Numbered from the stretch's first letter, positions 52,660 through 62,355 are shown. The stretch is DNA of 64,000 nt from Candidatus Eremiobacterota bacterium (GCA_019235885.1 JAFAKB010000105.1:1-64000), one strand, 5' to 3'. The notes: generated by a model not told the origin, from the sequence alone. Made by a program: numbers and translations.

Positions 52660-53985
52660 TCAGCGACGAACCTTCGCGCTGGTCGCGAGCGCCGAGGGCC
52701 GAATGCGGTAGATGTTTCCGGTCGCGTCGTCGGCGACGAACAAGCTCCCTTGCGGGCCGACCGCGACACCGGTCGAGCGCCCGATCCGCGCCCCCGACGC
52801 GTTTTGAAAACCGGTCAGGAAGTCGTTCCACTGCGCCGTCGGGTCGTTCCAGTTCACCGCGCGCGCCGGCGCGCTGCCGTTGAGCGGCACGAACGCGACG
52901 TGCGGCGGCGCGATCGGCACGCCGTTGCTGCCGGCGTGCCACGAGCCGTGCATGCTCGCGAAGAGCCCGCCGCGCCAAGCGGCCGGAAAAGCGTACGCGC
53001 CGGTTTGCGATGTCGGATAGACGGCGACGCCGATGATCGTCGAGTACGCGGGGAACACCACTGCCGGAACGACGACGTTCGAGCAGTTCGCGCCTGGCGT
53101 GTACGCGACGTGGTTCTCTTCGCAGTCGGGCCAGCCGTAGTCGGCCGGCGCGGCGCGCGTCGAGACCGGATCGGCGTACTCGTACGGATGGCCCTGCGGC
53201 AGATTGTCTTGTCCCGCGCCGCCGGCCCACACGACGCCGCTGACCGGATCGGTGGTGATGCCGATCGCGTTGCGCCAGCGCCGCGCCTGCGCGCTCATGC
53301 CGCTGCCGTCGAGCGCCATGCGCTGAATCGTCGCCCGCGTCGGATCGGTCTCGACGCAGGCGTTGCACGACGAGCCGACGCTCACGTAGAGCGACGAGCC
53401 GCTCACCGTCACCGAGCTGCTGGTGTGGTCGGAGCTTCCGCCGGGGCGAACCGACGCGATCTTCTGCGGCGTGCCGCTCTGCGCGCCGGTGCTGTACGGG
53501 ACGCGGTAGACGCCGAACTGCGTCGCGACGAACACGAAGCCGCCGCCGTACGCGACGCCTTGCGCCGGCGCGTCGTCGATCGTCGCGAACGTCGCCGGCG
53601 TTCCCGCGGCGCCCGGGCTTTCGGCGTTCGGCACGATCGCGACCGTCGTCCCTTCCGTCCCGACGATCAGGTCGCCGTTCGGGAGCGGGGCCAGCTGGCG
53701 CGCGCCGCCGACCTGCGCGATCGTGCTGATCAGGAAGCCGGCCGGAACGTGCAGGTTCGGATCGGCGGCCGGCGCCGGCGGAACGCTCGGCGCGCTGGTC
53801 GGCGTCGCGGTCGGAACGGGGGTCGGCGTCGCGGGCGCGCTGGTCGGGCCGCCGACGACCCCCACTACGACACCGGGCGGCTGATTGTTGCCGCTCGCCG
53901 GCGTGGTCGAGCCGCCGCCGGAGCATGCGGCGAGCGCGGCGGCAAGCAACGCGGCGCCGGCGAGCGAAGCGAGAAGCTGGTGCAC
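52660..53985 (-). CDS. Sorbosone/glucose dehydrogenase-like lipoprotein (copy 2)
   Basis: 441 residues. Lipoprotein signal LLASLAGAALLAAALAACSG with Cys near 21, then a Gly/Pro/Thr linker (TPTPVPTATPTSAP), then a propeller closely similar to copy 1 (YVSVGSSCNACVETDPTRAT; FPAAWRGGLFASMHGSWH). Probably arisen by duplication. The GTG start at 53985 forms a palindrome GTGCAC with the hisH GTG on the other strand. Confidence 0.88.
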   Translation of the reverse strand: MHQLLASLAGAALLAAALAACSGGGSTTPASGNNQPPGVVVGVVGGPTSAPATPTPVPTATPTSAPSVPPAPAADPNLHVPAGFLISTIAQVGGARQLAPLPNGDLIVGTEGTTVAIVPNAESPGAAGTPATFATIDDAPAQGVAYGGGFVFVATQFGVYRVPYSTGAQSGTPQKIASVRPGGSSDHTSSSVTVSGSSLYVSVGSSCNACVETDPTRATIQRMALDGSGMSAQARRWRNAIGITTDPVSGVVWAGGAGQDNLPQGHPYEYADPVSTRAAPADYGWPDCEENHVAYTPGANCSNVVVPAVVFPAYSTIIGVAVYPTSQTGAYAFPAAWRGGLFASMHGSWHAGSNGVPIAPPHVAFVPLNGSAPARAVNWNDPTAQWNDFLTGFQNASGARIGRSTGVAVGPQGSLFVADDATGNIYRIRPSALATSAKVRR

Positions 53986-54597
53986 TCGCAGCGGATCGCG
54001 GTGATCGACTACGGCGGCGGGAACGTCGGCTCGCTGCTGGCGGCGCTCGAGCGGCGCGGTGCGTCCTTCGCGCTGACCGAGGATCCGCGCGAGGTCGTGA
54101 GCGCCGGCGCGGCGATTCTGCCGGGCGACGGAGCGTTCGGCGCGACCGTCGAGGCTCTGCGCGACCGCGGGCTGGACTTGGCGGTGCGGGAGACGATCGC
54201 CGCGGGGCGGCCGTTCCTCGGCATTTGCGTCGGAATGCAAGTGTTGTTCGACTCCAGCGACGAGTACGGCGGCGCCGTGGGCCTGGGTATCCTACCCGGC
54301 AACGTACGGCGCTTCACGAACGCTCCCCGCGTCCCGCACATGGGCTGGAACGACCTCGTGATCGAGCGCACGCACCCGTTCGTCGGCGGACTCGCCGACG
54401 GCGCGTGGGCCTACTTCCTCCACTCGTACTGCGTCTCGGCGGGAGCGGACTCGCTCGTCGCCTCGTGCGAGTACGGCGAGCGCTTCGCGGCGATCGTCGC
54501 CCGCGACAACGTGATGGCGACGCAGTTCCATCCCGAGAAGAGCCGCGCCGCCGGCGCCCGTCTGCTCGACAACTTCCTCCGCATCGCCGCCGCGTGA
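53980..54597 (+). CDS. hisH: Imidazole glycerol phosphate synthase glutaminase subunit
   Basis: 205 residues. Glutamine amidotransferase supplying ammonia to HisF. Motifs: IAVIDYGGGNVGSLLAALER, FLGICVGMQVLFDSS (nucleophile Cys), YFLHSYCV, ATQFHPEKS (His/Glu). GTG 53980 overlaps the opposite gene's start by 6 bases; GAGAAG precedes it. Overlaps hisA by GTGA. hisF is not in the window. Confidence 0.94.
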   Translation: MHSQRIAVIDYGGGNVGSLLAALERRGASFALTEDPREVVSAGAAILPGDGAFGATVEALRDRGLDLAVRETIAAGRPFLGICVGMQVLFDSSDEYGGAVGLGILPGNVRRFTNAPRVPHMGWNDLVIERTHPFVGGLADGAWAYFLHSYCVSAGADSLVASCEYGERFAAIVARDNVMATQFHPEKSRAAGARLLDNFLRIAAA

Positions 54598-55325
54598 GCC
54601 GCACGCTGACGCTCTATCCGGCGATCGACTTGCGCGCCGGCCACGCCGTGCGCCTCGAGCGCGGCGATCCGGCGCGCGAGACGCGCTACGACGCCGACCC
54701 GGTCGCGCGCGCGAAAGCGTTCGCCGCCGCGGGCGCGCAGGCGCTGCACGTCGTCGACTTGGACGGCGCGTTCGGCACCGGCGAAAATCAAACCGCCCTG
54801 CGTGCGATTTGCGGGGCGGCCGGCGTTCCGGTGCAGACCGGCGGCGGGATTCGCAGCGCGAACGACGTCGAAGCGCGCTTCGCCGCGGGCGCGCACGCCG
54901 TCGTGATCGGCACGCTGCTGGTCGAAAAGCCGGACGAAGCGCGCGCAATAGCGGAGCGCTGGGGCGAGCGCATCGTCGCCGGCATCGACGCGCGCGGCGA
55001 CGCCGTCGCGACGCGCGGCTGGGTCACCGCAACCGCCGTCTCGCGTGACAAGCTGGTGCGGACCGTCGCCGCGTGGGGGATTCGGCGCGTCGTCTACACC
55101 GAGATCGCGCGCGACGGAATGGGCGCCGGCTACGACGTCGCCGCGCTGGCGCACGTCGCGTCGCTTGCGCCGCTGCGCGTCACCGCCAGCGGCGGCGCGC
55201 GCACGCTCGCCGACCTGCTCGACCTGCGCGCCGGCACGCCGGCGAACGTGGACGCGGCGATCGTCGGCCGCGCGCTCTACGAAGGAACGCTCGACCTCGC
55301 CGAAGCGCTCGCCGCGCTGCGCTGA
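54594..55325 (+). CDS. hisA: ProFAR isomerase HisA
   Basis: 243 residues. TIM barrel opening the ProFAR ribose ring. LYPAIDLRAGHAVRLERGD (catalytic Asp), LHVVDLDGAFG, PVQTGGGIRSANDVE, VAGIDARGDAVATRGW (Asp), TASGGARTLADL. GTG start within the hisH stop. Last core gene before the second low-GC insert; hisF would be expected next but is absent. Confidence 0.95.
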   Translation: MSRTLTLYPAIDLRAGHAVRLERGDPARETRYDADPVARAKAFAAAGAQALHVVDLDGAFGTGENQTALRAICGAAGVPVQTGGGIRSANDVEARFAAGAHAVVIGTLLVEKPDEARAIAERWGERIVAGIDARGDAVATRGWVTATAVSRDKLVRTVAAWGIRRVVYTEIARDGMGAGYDVAALAHVASLAPLRVTASGGARTLADLLDLRAGTPANVDAAIVGRALYEGTLDLAEALAALR

Positions 55326-55590
55326 TCGAGATGGGGCACTCCCAAAGTGTCGTTGTCTTCCACTGTAAGCGCCTCTTTCGCATAAGCCGCGAAAGATGTA
55401 AATTGAGCTGTCGTCAAATATCGCTATCCAAGCCATCATGAGCTCCTTGTGTAATCATGGTCTCTTGATGGTCGCTCGGATCTCCACAATTGAAAAGAGA
55501 CCCAATTCGCACGAAACTGGACCCGTAGAGTCCCAATCGCCTTCGATCTGGACTCTATTCAAAAATGCGTAGATATGTAAGAGTAGACCA
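55326..55590. other. Low-GC gap after hisA
   Basis: Composition drops sharply here. CTTTCGC/GCGAAAG hairpin (55372-55394) around ATAAGCC may end the his transcript, but no T-run follows. No gene supported. Confidence 0.4.
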
Positions 55591-56685
55591 ATGCCCAAGC
55601 TAAAAGCAAATGCCTCATGGTACGTAGCGCTGCGATTCGGAGCGTGGTTAGATTGGCAGCAAAGAAGGCTGAAATGGAGCAATTACCGGCTCGGGAAGGT
55701 GCTGGGCGGCGTACAAGCGTCACGCGTTAAGTCATGGCTGATAGGTGCACGCGCGATCTCACCGGAGACCGCATTTGATTATGGCCAGCGACTAGCTCGG
55801 GCCGGATCGGAGTTTGCGAGCGGACCACTTGCTCTTTTCGCGTGCGGCTTCTTCGCAGATTACCTGAAGCTACTCCAGCGGCTAGGCTCGATGCTATGGG
55901 ACGACGGTAATCGGCTCGCAGTAACTTTATATTGTGGAACGCCACACGCACTCGCTTGGCTCGATGAATTCGGCGGAGAGGAGGTACACCGGCGCGCCAT
56001 GGACAAAATGTTTGCGTCGGGAAGAGGGCTTACGCGGACCACTTATCGGGAATCGACGTACATATGTGGAAATCGCCGGGTGCCACGTTCACTAATAACA
56101 GATCTTCGCAATGACAGCTCCTCGGAGGCTATTCTTCGCAGCTATGATGACGCTTGGGAGCAAACGCTGCGAGATGAGCCATTCGCCGATGAAAGTTTCG
56201 GCTATGAAATCAATGAGACGCCGTACGACCTAGATCCCGAAGACGACGAACCATACAAGATTGCTGTGGAACGCTGGTTATCCCTGATTCGAGTGCGCCC
56301 TGAGATTTCAGAGAGTCTCAGAACTTGGGCGCTTGAGCGCCCTCGTGGAATGGGGTTCACGCCAGGCTCTTTGCTTCAATGGTTCCAAGACCGTCCCTCG
56401 GTTTTGCGGACTAAGAGTCAACTGCTATCCGCGTTGCCACAACCCGGGAACTGGACCTTAGACGAAGCAGAATGCGAGCTTCTTGGCGCCTTCGAGCGGC
56501 GGGACACCGCGATTGGCGTAATCGACTATGTCATTGAGTATGCTGCGACCAAAGAAGCGCCTTATCTAATGTTTACGGCGCCCCGAGCGTGGAGAATGCT
56601 GACTGAATGGGCAGTATTGTTGGACGAACGCGCTTTCAGAAAATTGCGACGCTTCATCCCTCCTGCTTATAGACCGATTTGGTAG
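55591..56685 (+). CDS. HTH-containing protein of unknown function
   Basis: 364 residues. The first 75 residues resemble a Cro/C1-like HTH (DWQQRRLKWSNYRLGKVLGG; ASRVKSWLIGARAISPETAF). The rest is helical with no family I can name. Conspicuous stretches are acidic (YEINETPYDLDPEDDEPYKI) and aromatic. Low GC and A/T-ending codons mark it as acquired. Followed by the AAA ATPase gene in the same direction, 292 bases apart. Confidence 0.6.
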   Translation: MPKLKANASWYVALRFGAWLDWQQRRLKWSNYRLGKVLGGVQASRVKSWLIGARAISPETAFDYGQRLARAGSEFASGPLALFACGFFADYLKLLQRLGSMLWDDGNRLAVTLYCGTPHALAWLDEFGGEEVHRRAMDKMFASGRGLTRTTYRESTYICGNRRVPRSLITDLRNDSSSEAILRSYDDAWEQTLRDEPFADESFGYEINETPYDLDPEDDEPYKIAVERWLSLIRVRPEISESLRTWALERPRGMGFTPGSLLQWFQDRPSVLRTKSQLLSALPQPGNWTLDEAECELLGAFERRDTAIGVIDYVIEYAATKEAPYLMFTAPRAWRMLTEWAVLLDERAFRKLRRFIPPAYRPIW

Positions 56686-56977
56686 CGCAATCGGTGGTGA
56701 CGGGCAGTTAGGCGAGCGCCCTTCGGGTAGAAAAGACGACGTTGAAGTGATCCGCATCGTACACGAGGTCGCTGCCGGTTCATGACCTGCTCCACGACGA
56801 CCATCATGTCCGAATCATCGAGGACTGAGGCCAGCTAGCTTATAATACTAAACTTAAGGAGCATGCCATCGCTGCCTCGTAGGAAAGGACCAAGCGCACG
56901 CCTCAAGTTTGGATAAACTTATTGCACTTTCACGTCATAACTCCACCTAATCTTGCCTAAAGTGCTAGAATCGACTT
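56686..56977. other. Intergenic region with a possible promoter and mini-ORF
   Basis: TATAAT at 56841-56846, then a 17-codon frame from ATG 56863 (MPSLPRRKGPSARLKFG) with AAGGAG too close to the start to be convincing. TAGAAT at 56966-56971 belongs to the ATPase gene. Confidence 0.35.
56966..56971 (+). promoter_or_regulatory. Extended -10 of a probable leaderless promoter
   Basis: TGC-TAGAAT, six bases before the GTG start of the ATPase at 56978; no ribosome site between. Confidence 0.6.
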
Positions 56978-58189
56978 GTGGACCCGCTCTTGAACCCCTA
57001 CCGCCCAGGTGCGGGTACGCAACCACCGCTCCTTACCGGCCGCGACGACTTGATCTCGACGTTTGAGGTTACGCTTCGACGGACGCTTGCTTTGCAACCG
57101 TCGAAAAGCCTCATGCCGATTGGACTTCGAGGGGTCGGCAAAACGGTGTTGCTCAATCGCTTCGCGGCCGACGCAGTGAAGCTGGGCTATGAGGTGTGTT
57201 CTTTGGAGGCGCCCGAAGGGGGCAATTTGCCGTTGCTGCTCGTCGCGAAGCTGCGCCGTGCGCTCTACTCCTTGGACGCCACGGCGAATCTAAGGAAAAA
57301 GATCACCCGAACAATAGCGCAAGCGCTAGGTGTCCTCAAGAGCTTTGCTCTCTCCACACCGGATGGATCGAAGATCTCGCTCGACCTCGATCCTGCAAGG
57401 GGATTCGCTGACTCCGGCAATCTGACCGAGGATCTGACTGACGTCCTAATTTCGGTCGGCGAAGCTGCAAGGGATGTCGAGAGCGGACTGATGATCGCAA
57501 TCGATGAGATTCAATATCTTGAAGACAGTGAGTTTGCGTCCCTTATCACCGCTATTCACCGCACGACGCAGAAGGATCTTCCGGTTGTTCTCGTCGGCAC
57601 TGGCCTGCCATCAGTGCCAGGCCGCGTTGGCGAGGCAAAGTCTTATTCAGAGCGCTTATTTGCCTTTCCATCGATCGGCTCTCTTCCCGTCGACAGTGCG
57701 AAGGCTGCCGTGTCGGAGCCGGCGGCTGCCCGAGGCGTTCGGTTCGAGGACGGCGCACTTGATGAAATCATCAAAGTAACGCAGTGTTATCCATACTTTC
57801 TTCAAGAATGGGCGTCCCATGTGTGGAATCATGCTCCCAAAACGACGATTACGCGTAGTGACGTATCGGCCGTGCGCGAGGTCGTTCAGAGCGCTCTCGA
57901 CAGCAACTTTTTCCTCGTGCGGCTCGATCGTTTGACGCCTGCAGAAAAAGATTATATGCGGGTCATGGCAGAGCTTGGTGCGGGGCCTCATCGCTCTGCA
58001 GACATCGCGGCTCGGTATGGCGCAAAGATGGAGTCCGTCAGTCCGTTGCGCTCGCAGCTAATTCGGAAAGGCATGATTTATTCTCCCGCGTACGGCGACA
58101 CGGCCTTCACGGTTCCATTGTTCGACGATTTTCTCCGTCGCGTAATGCCGGCGCCTCTCGCGAAAAGGCAGGCGAAGAAGAAAAGCTAG
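56978..58189 (+). CDS. ORC1/Cdc6-like AAA ATPase
   Basis: 403 residues. NPYRPGAGTQPPLLTGRDDL is the family N-terminus; Walker A GLRGVGKTVLLNRFA near 50; Walker B LMIAIDEIQYLEDSEFA near 175; sensor VVLVGTGLPSVPG; C-terminal winged helix (YMRVMAELGAGPHRSADIAA). Such bacterial proteins occur in mobile and defence loci; function unknown. Ends in a Lys-rich tail. Lower GC than core genes, though higher than its neighbour. Confidence 0.88.
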   Translation: MDPLLNPYRPGAGTQPPLLTGRDDLISTFEVTLRRTLALQPSKSLMPIGLRGVGKTVLLNRFAADAVKLGYEVCSLEAPEGGNLPLLLVAKLRRALYSLDATANLRKKITRTIAQALGVLKSFALSTPDGSKISLDLDPARGFADSGNLTEDLTDVLISVGEAARDVESGLMIAIDEIQYLEDSEFASLITAIHRTTQKDLPVVLVGTGLPSVPGRVGEAKSYSERLFAFPSIGSLPVDSAKAAVSEPAAARGVRFEDGALDEIIKVTQCYPYFLQEWASHVWNHAPKTTITRSDVSAVREVVQSALDSNFFLVRLDRLTPAEKDYMRVMAELGAGPHRSADIAARYGAKMESVSPLRSQLIRKGMIYSPAYGDTAFTVPLFDDFLRRVMPAPLAKRQAKKKS

Positions 58190-58263
58190 ATCGCAGAACC
58201 ACCTACGAGCCTAGCGGTCCGTGCCGGTGATGAGCGTGACGCGGTTCCGAAGTCAGAATCCCA

Positions 58264-59211
58264 CTACGTCAGCGCGAGCGCCGGGGTGCCGTGGACGGCG
58301 CGCAGCTCGCTGCCGAAACGGGGGTCGCGGCCGCGGGTGACGTCGTCGTAGACGCGGGCGATTGCGGTTGCGACGGGCCCGGCGCTGCCGCTGCCGATGA
58401 CGCGGTGATCGAGCGTGCGCAGCCAGGCGATGCCGACGCCGGTTCCGCACATGATCACTTCGTCGGCGGAGTACAGCTCGGTGCGGTCGATCGTGCGCTC
58501 GACGACCGGGATGCCGAGCTCGCGCGCGATGATCTGCGCGACCAGCTTGCGGGTGATCCCCTCGAGCAGGTTGTGCGCGACGCCCGGCGTCGAGACCGTT
58601 CCGTCGCGCACGACGAACAGGTTCGCCGCGGAGCTCTCCGAGACGTGGCCGTCGTCGGTGAGCATGATCGCTTCGTCGAAGCCGTTCAGCCGGGCTTCGC
58701 TCTTGGCGAGCGCCGAGTTGACGTAGCTGCCGGTGATCTTCGCGCGCGCCGGCTCGGCGTTGTCGTCGAGGCGCCGCCAGCTGCTCACGCACGCCTTCAC
58801 GCCCTCGTTCGTGTCGAGGTACTTGCTGTTCGGGAACGCGACGACGAAGAGGTCGTGCTCGAGGTCGTCGAGCCGCACGCCGAACGTCTCTTCGCTCTTG
58901 TAGAGCACCGGCCGGATGTAGACGTCGCTGCGGAAGCCGTTGCGCCGGCAGAGCTCGACCGTCAGCTGCGAGAGCTCCTCCGGCGCGAGCGGCAGGTCCA
59001 TCAGCAGCACCTTCGCCGACGCTGCGAGCCGCCGGAAGTGCGCGGTCGGCTCGAACACGTACAGCTCGCCGGCCCCCTCGCTCCAGAACGCTCGAATCCC
59101 TTCGAAGCATCCGGTCCCGTAGTTCAGCGCGTGCGTCAGGAGGCCGAGCTTCGCGTCGGGATACGGCTTGAACTCGCCCCGGTGGTACACGATGAGGTCG
59201 TCGAGCTGCAT
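58264..59211 (-). CDS. ilvE: Branched-chain amino acid aminotransferase
   Basis: 315 residues from ATG 59211; the open frame extends 24 codons further but without family similarity. PLP fold type IV: LTHALNYGTGCFEGIRAFWS, ARAKITGSYVNSALAKSEA (PLP Lys), LTDDGHVSESSAANLFVVRD, EVIMCGTGVGIAWLRTLDHR. Transfers amino groups to form Val, Leu and Ile. No leader peptide seen. Confidence 0.94.
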   Translation of the reverse strand: MQLDDLIVYHRGEFKPYPDAKLGLLTHALNYGTGCFEGIRAFWSEGAGELYVFEPTAHFRRLAASAKVLLMDLPLAPEELSQLTVELCRRNGFRSDVYIRPVLYKSEETFGVRLDDLEHDLFVVAFPNSKYLDTNEGVKACVSSWRRLDDNAEPARAKITGSYVNSALAKSEARLNGFDEAIMLTDDGHVSESSAANLFVVRDGTVSTPGVAHNLLEGITRKLVAQIIARELGIPVVERTIDRTELYSADEVIMCGTGVGIAWLRTLDHRVIGSGSAGPVATAIARVYDDVTRGRDPRFGSELRAVHGTPALALT

Positions 59212-59279
59212 GCCAGCAGCATCCCACGCGCGCGCTCGCCTGTGAAGCGCCAGTTGGCCCATCGGCGGGCAGGCCACTT

Positions 59280-60731
59280 TCACTTCAGTGGCAAGCGGTT
59301 CGTGACGAAGCCGGAGATCTTGTCGGCGGCGTCGGGGTCGCGGTTCGCCAGCACGGCGACGACGTAGCGGCCGCCGGCGCAGATCGCGAGATCGCCGCTC
59401 ATTCCGGGCGCGCCGCCGTTGTGCCCGACGCAGCGCGTCCCGTTCACCATCTCGTCCCCGAAGCCGTAGGCGTAGCGGCGGCCGCCCGGCATATCGACCT
59501 TGCCGGTGGTCAGCAATTCCGTGTAGTTCGCGTCGAGGAGCTTGTGATCGTGAAGCGCGTTCGCGAACCGCAGCAAGTCTTCGACCGTCGAATATCCGCC
59601 GCCCGCGGAGGTCCCGCGATACGGCAGCGTATCGGTGTTGGGCTTCAGGTTACCCGCCTCGTCCGTCATGTAGCCGATGCTGCGGTTGGGCACGGCGGTG
59701 CTCTCCGGCTCCGAGCCGGTCGACGTCATCCCGGCCGGAGCGTAGACGTGCTCGCGCACGTAGTCGTAGTAGCTTTGACCGCTGACCTTGTGGATGACCG
59801 CGCCGAGCAGGATGAAGCCGTAGTTGCTGTACGCCCAGCGGCTTCCCGGCTCGAAGCTCAGCCCGCGCTGGCCGTACGTGCGTACGTAGTCGTCGAGCGT
59901 GCGCAGCTCCAGCCGGTGCGCCTCGAACTGCGGGCCGAAGATGTCGCCGGTCCCGCCGGTGTGCGTGAGCAGCTCGTGGATCGTCACCTTCGCCGCGACG
60001 TCTTTGTTCGGATAGTCGGGAAGATAGGTGCCGAGCGAAGCGTCGAGGCGCAGCTTCCCGGCTTGCCCGAGCTGGAGAACCGCTACCGCGGTGAACATCT
60101 TGTTCATCGAGCCGATGCGGAAGCGCGTCTGCAGCGTGTTCGGGATCTTGTGCGCGATGTCGGCGAGACCGTACGCCTGAGCGAAGACCGGCTTGCCGTC
60201 TTGAGCGACGAGCACCGCGCCGGCAAAGCGATCGGCCGCCGAATCGCGCTGCAGCTTCGCGCGCAAGGCGGCGACGAGATCGTCCATGCTCAGGTGCGGC
60301 AGCGCGAACTCGGCGGGGCGCGGCACGGCGCGCAGCAGCAGCTCGGCGATGTGGTGCGGTTCGGCCGCCTCGACGGTCAGGATCACTTGCGCGAGCTGAT
60401 CGGAGTTTCGCTCCTGCACGAGCGCGACGAACTTCGCCGGCGTGGACGACGGGTCGACTTTGCGCAGGTCGAAGCCGCCGGTCGTTTCCCGAAAGCGCTT
60501 GTCCTCCGCCAAGAACTTCACCCCCGCGGGCCAGTTCTTTTCGACGAACGCCTTGTACGCCGCCGGGTCGCCGCCGTTGAACGCAGCAAGCCAGCCCGCA
60601 AATTGCGTTCCCGCGGGCGTCTGCGGGATGGTGCTCTGCGGGACGGTGCTCTGCGCGTCGGCGCAGACCGCGCCGAGCAACACGAAGACGACGACTCGGC
60701 ACGCCAAGGCGGCGCGGCGCAGATAGGTCAA
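59280..60731 (-). CDS. Class C beta-lactamase-like serine hydrolase (S12), exported
   Basis: 483 residues. Signal peptide ALACRVVVFVLLGAVCADA. An extra N-terminal domain (about 30-165, NTF2-like size) precedes the hydrolase. Active-site SMNK (SxxK) near 207, YSN in WAYSNYGF, and HNGGAPGMSG in place of KTG. Likely an esterase or D-Ala-D-Ala peptidase. TTG start with AAGGAGAG upstream. Confidence 0.9.
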   Translation of the reverse strand: MTYLRRAALACRVVVFVLLGAVCADAQSTVPQSTIPQTPAGTQFAGWLAAFNGGDPAAYKAFVEKNWPAGVKFLAEDKRFRETTGGFDLRKVDPSSTPAKFVALVQERNSDQLAQVILTVEAAEPHHIAELLLRAVPRPAEFALPHLSMDDLVAALRAKLQRDSAADRFAGAVLVAQDGKPVFAQAYGLADIAHKIPNTLQTRFRIGSMNKMFTAVAVLQLGQAGKLRLDASLGTYLPDYPNKDVAAKVTIHELLTHTGGTGDIFGPQFEAHRLELRTLDDYVRTYGQRGLSFEPGSRWAYSNYGFILLGAVIHKVSGQSYYDYVREHVYAPAGMTSTGSEPESTAVPNRSIGYMTDEAGNLKPNTDTLPYRGTSAGGGYSTVEDLLRFANALHDHKLLDANYTELLTTGKVDMPGGRRYAYGFGDEMVNGTRCVGHNGGAPGMSGDLAICAGGRYVVAVLANRDPDAADKISGFVTNRLPLK

Positions 60732-60822
60732 CGAACTCTCCTTCGGCGGCGGACAGGCTCTCTCATAGAGAGGGCTGCAGGCGGACGAATTGTTTGCGCC
60801 GGGCGGAAATTTTTCGTCCGCG

Positions 60823-62355
60823 TCAGCCGGGGAGCTCGCGGGCCGCGCGCGGGAGCGGGCGCAGCGCGCGCGGTCGCTGCGCGACCTGAGCCAAGCAGCG
60901 CGCGAGCGGCGGCACGGCGCGCTCGATCGCGGCCAGGCCGGCGACGCCGAAACCGAGCAGCAGCCCGCGCCGTGCCGGGGACGTCAGGTACTGCTGCGAG
61001 AGCGGCGGCGCGATCACGCCGGCGTCCTGCGCGCGCAGCGACAGCGCGCGGTCATCCGTGCTCGGGGGCAGCGGAACGACGATATGCAATCCGGACGCCG
61101 TCGGCGCGATCTCGATCCCGGCGAGCTCGCGCAGCCGCTCGATCAAACGCGCCTGGCGCTCGGCGTAGATCGCTTGCATTCGCGCGCGGTGCCGGTGGTA
61201 GTGGCCGTCGTAGATGAACTCCGCCAGGATCGCTTGATCGAACGACGAGGTCTGCCGGTCGGCGACGGCTTTGGCGGCGATGAAGGCGCCGACCAGCGGC
61301 GGCGGCGCGATCAAGAAGCCGATGCGCAAGCCGGGGAACGTCGTCGTGCTGAACGAGCCGGTGTAGATCACGCGGTCGCTGCGGTCGAGCGCGCGCAGCG
61401 TTTCGGGCCGCATGCCGTCGTAGCGGACGACGCCGTCGTACTCGTCCTCGACGATCCACGCGTCGGACTCGTCGGCCCAGCGCAGCACTTCTTCCCGGCG
61501 CGCGCGCGACATCGTGACGCCGAGCGGCCATTGGTGCGCGCTGGTGACGTGCGCGAGCCGCGCGCGCGGCGCGAGCTCGCGGCCGCGGGCGACATCGAGC
61601 CCTTCGCCGTCGACCGGAACCGGAACCATCGTCACGCCGGCGCCGATGAACGCGGCGCGCACGCTGCGCGAGGACGGCTCTTCGATCCAGACCTCGTCGC
61701 CCGGGTCGAGCGCGAGCCGGCAGACCAGGTCGAGCGCCTGCTGCGTCCCGCCGACGACGACGATCTGCTCGTCGCTGCACGCGATCCCTTTGCGCGAGCG
61801 CAGCTCGGCGGCGATCACCTCGCGCAGCGGCCGGTGCCCGGCCGGATCGCCGTAGCTCACCAGCTCCGCGCGCGGGCGGCGCATCAAGCGCGCCGCGATG
61901 CGCGACCAGGTGTCGAACGGAAAGTGCTCGAGGTCCGGAATTCCCGGCTGAAACGGCAGCGGCTGTTTCCCGAACGCGCGCTCCTCGGTGTTGATCGCCG
62001 CCAGCAGTTTGCCGCGCGACGAGGCGCGCTCCCACGAGCTGCCCCGGAGCGGTGCGGCGCGCGCCGAGAGCGCGATCGCGTTCGGTGCCACGTACGTGCC
62101 CGAACCATGGCGCGCGACGAGGTAGCCTTCGGCGACGAGCTGCGCGAAGACGTCCCCGACGGTGTTGCGCGAGACGGTCAGCTCTTTGGCGACCGCGCGC
62201 GTCGAGGGCAGGCGAAATCCGGCCCGCATCTCGCCGCGCACGATCGCGTCGCGCACGCGCACGTAGATCTGCTGGCGCAAGCTCTCGTCGGCCGCACGGT
62301 CGATCGCGAGCAGCGAAAGCCCGATGATCTGCGAACGCCGCCGCACGGACGCCAT
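60823..62355 (-). CDS. MocR-type regulator (GntR HTH + aminotransferase fold), PLP lysine absent
   Basis: 510 residues from ATG 62355; a GTG/ATG up to 62445 is possible but outside the family. GntR winged helix at about 25-95 (DESLRQQIYVRVRDAIVRGE; LPSTRAVAKELTVSRNTVGD), linker, then class I aminotransferase fold (YGDPAGHRPLREVIAAELRS; WIVEDEYDGVVRYDG). The PLP Lys motif normally GTFSK is GSFSTT here (Thr near 337), so a covalent PLP aldimine is not expected. Regulatory target unknown. Confidence 0.88.
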   Translation of the reverse strand: MASVRRRSQIIGLSLLAIDRAADESLRQQIYVRVRDAIVRGEMRAGFRLPSTRAVAKELTVSRNTVGDVFAQLVAEGYLVARHGSGTYVAPNAIALSARAAPLRGSSWERASSRGKLLAAINTEERAFGKQPLPFQPGIPDLEHFPFDTWSRIAARLMRRPRAELVSYGDPAGHRPLREVIAAELRSRKGIACSDEQIVVVGGTQQALDLVCRLALDPGDEVWIEEPSSRSVRAAFIGAGVTMVPVPVDGEGLDVARGRELAPRARLAHVTSAHQWPLGVTMSRARREEVLRWADESDAWIVEDEYDGVVRYDGMRPETLRALDRSDRVIYTGSFSTTTFPGLRIGFLIAPPPLVGAFIAAKAVADRQTSSFDQAILAEFIYDGHYHRHRARMQAIYAERQARLIERLRELAGIEIAPTASGLHIVVPLPPSTDDRALSLRAQDAGVIAPPLSQQYLTSPARRGLLLGFGVAGLAAIERAVPPLARCLAQVAQRPRALRPLPRAARELPG

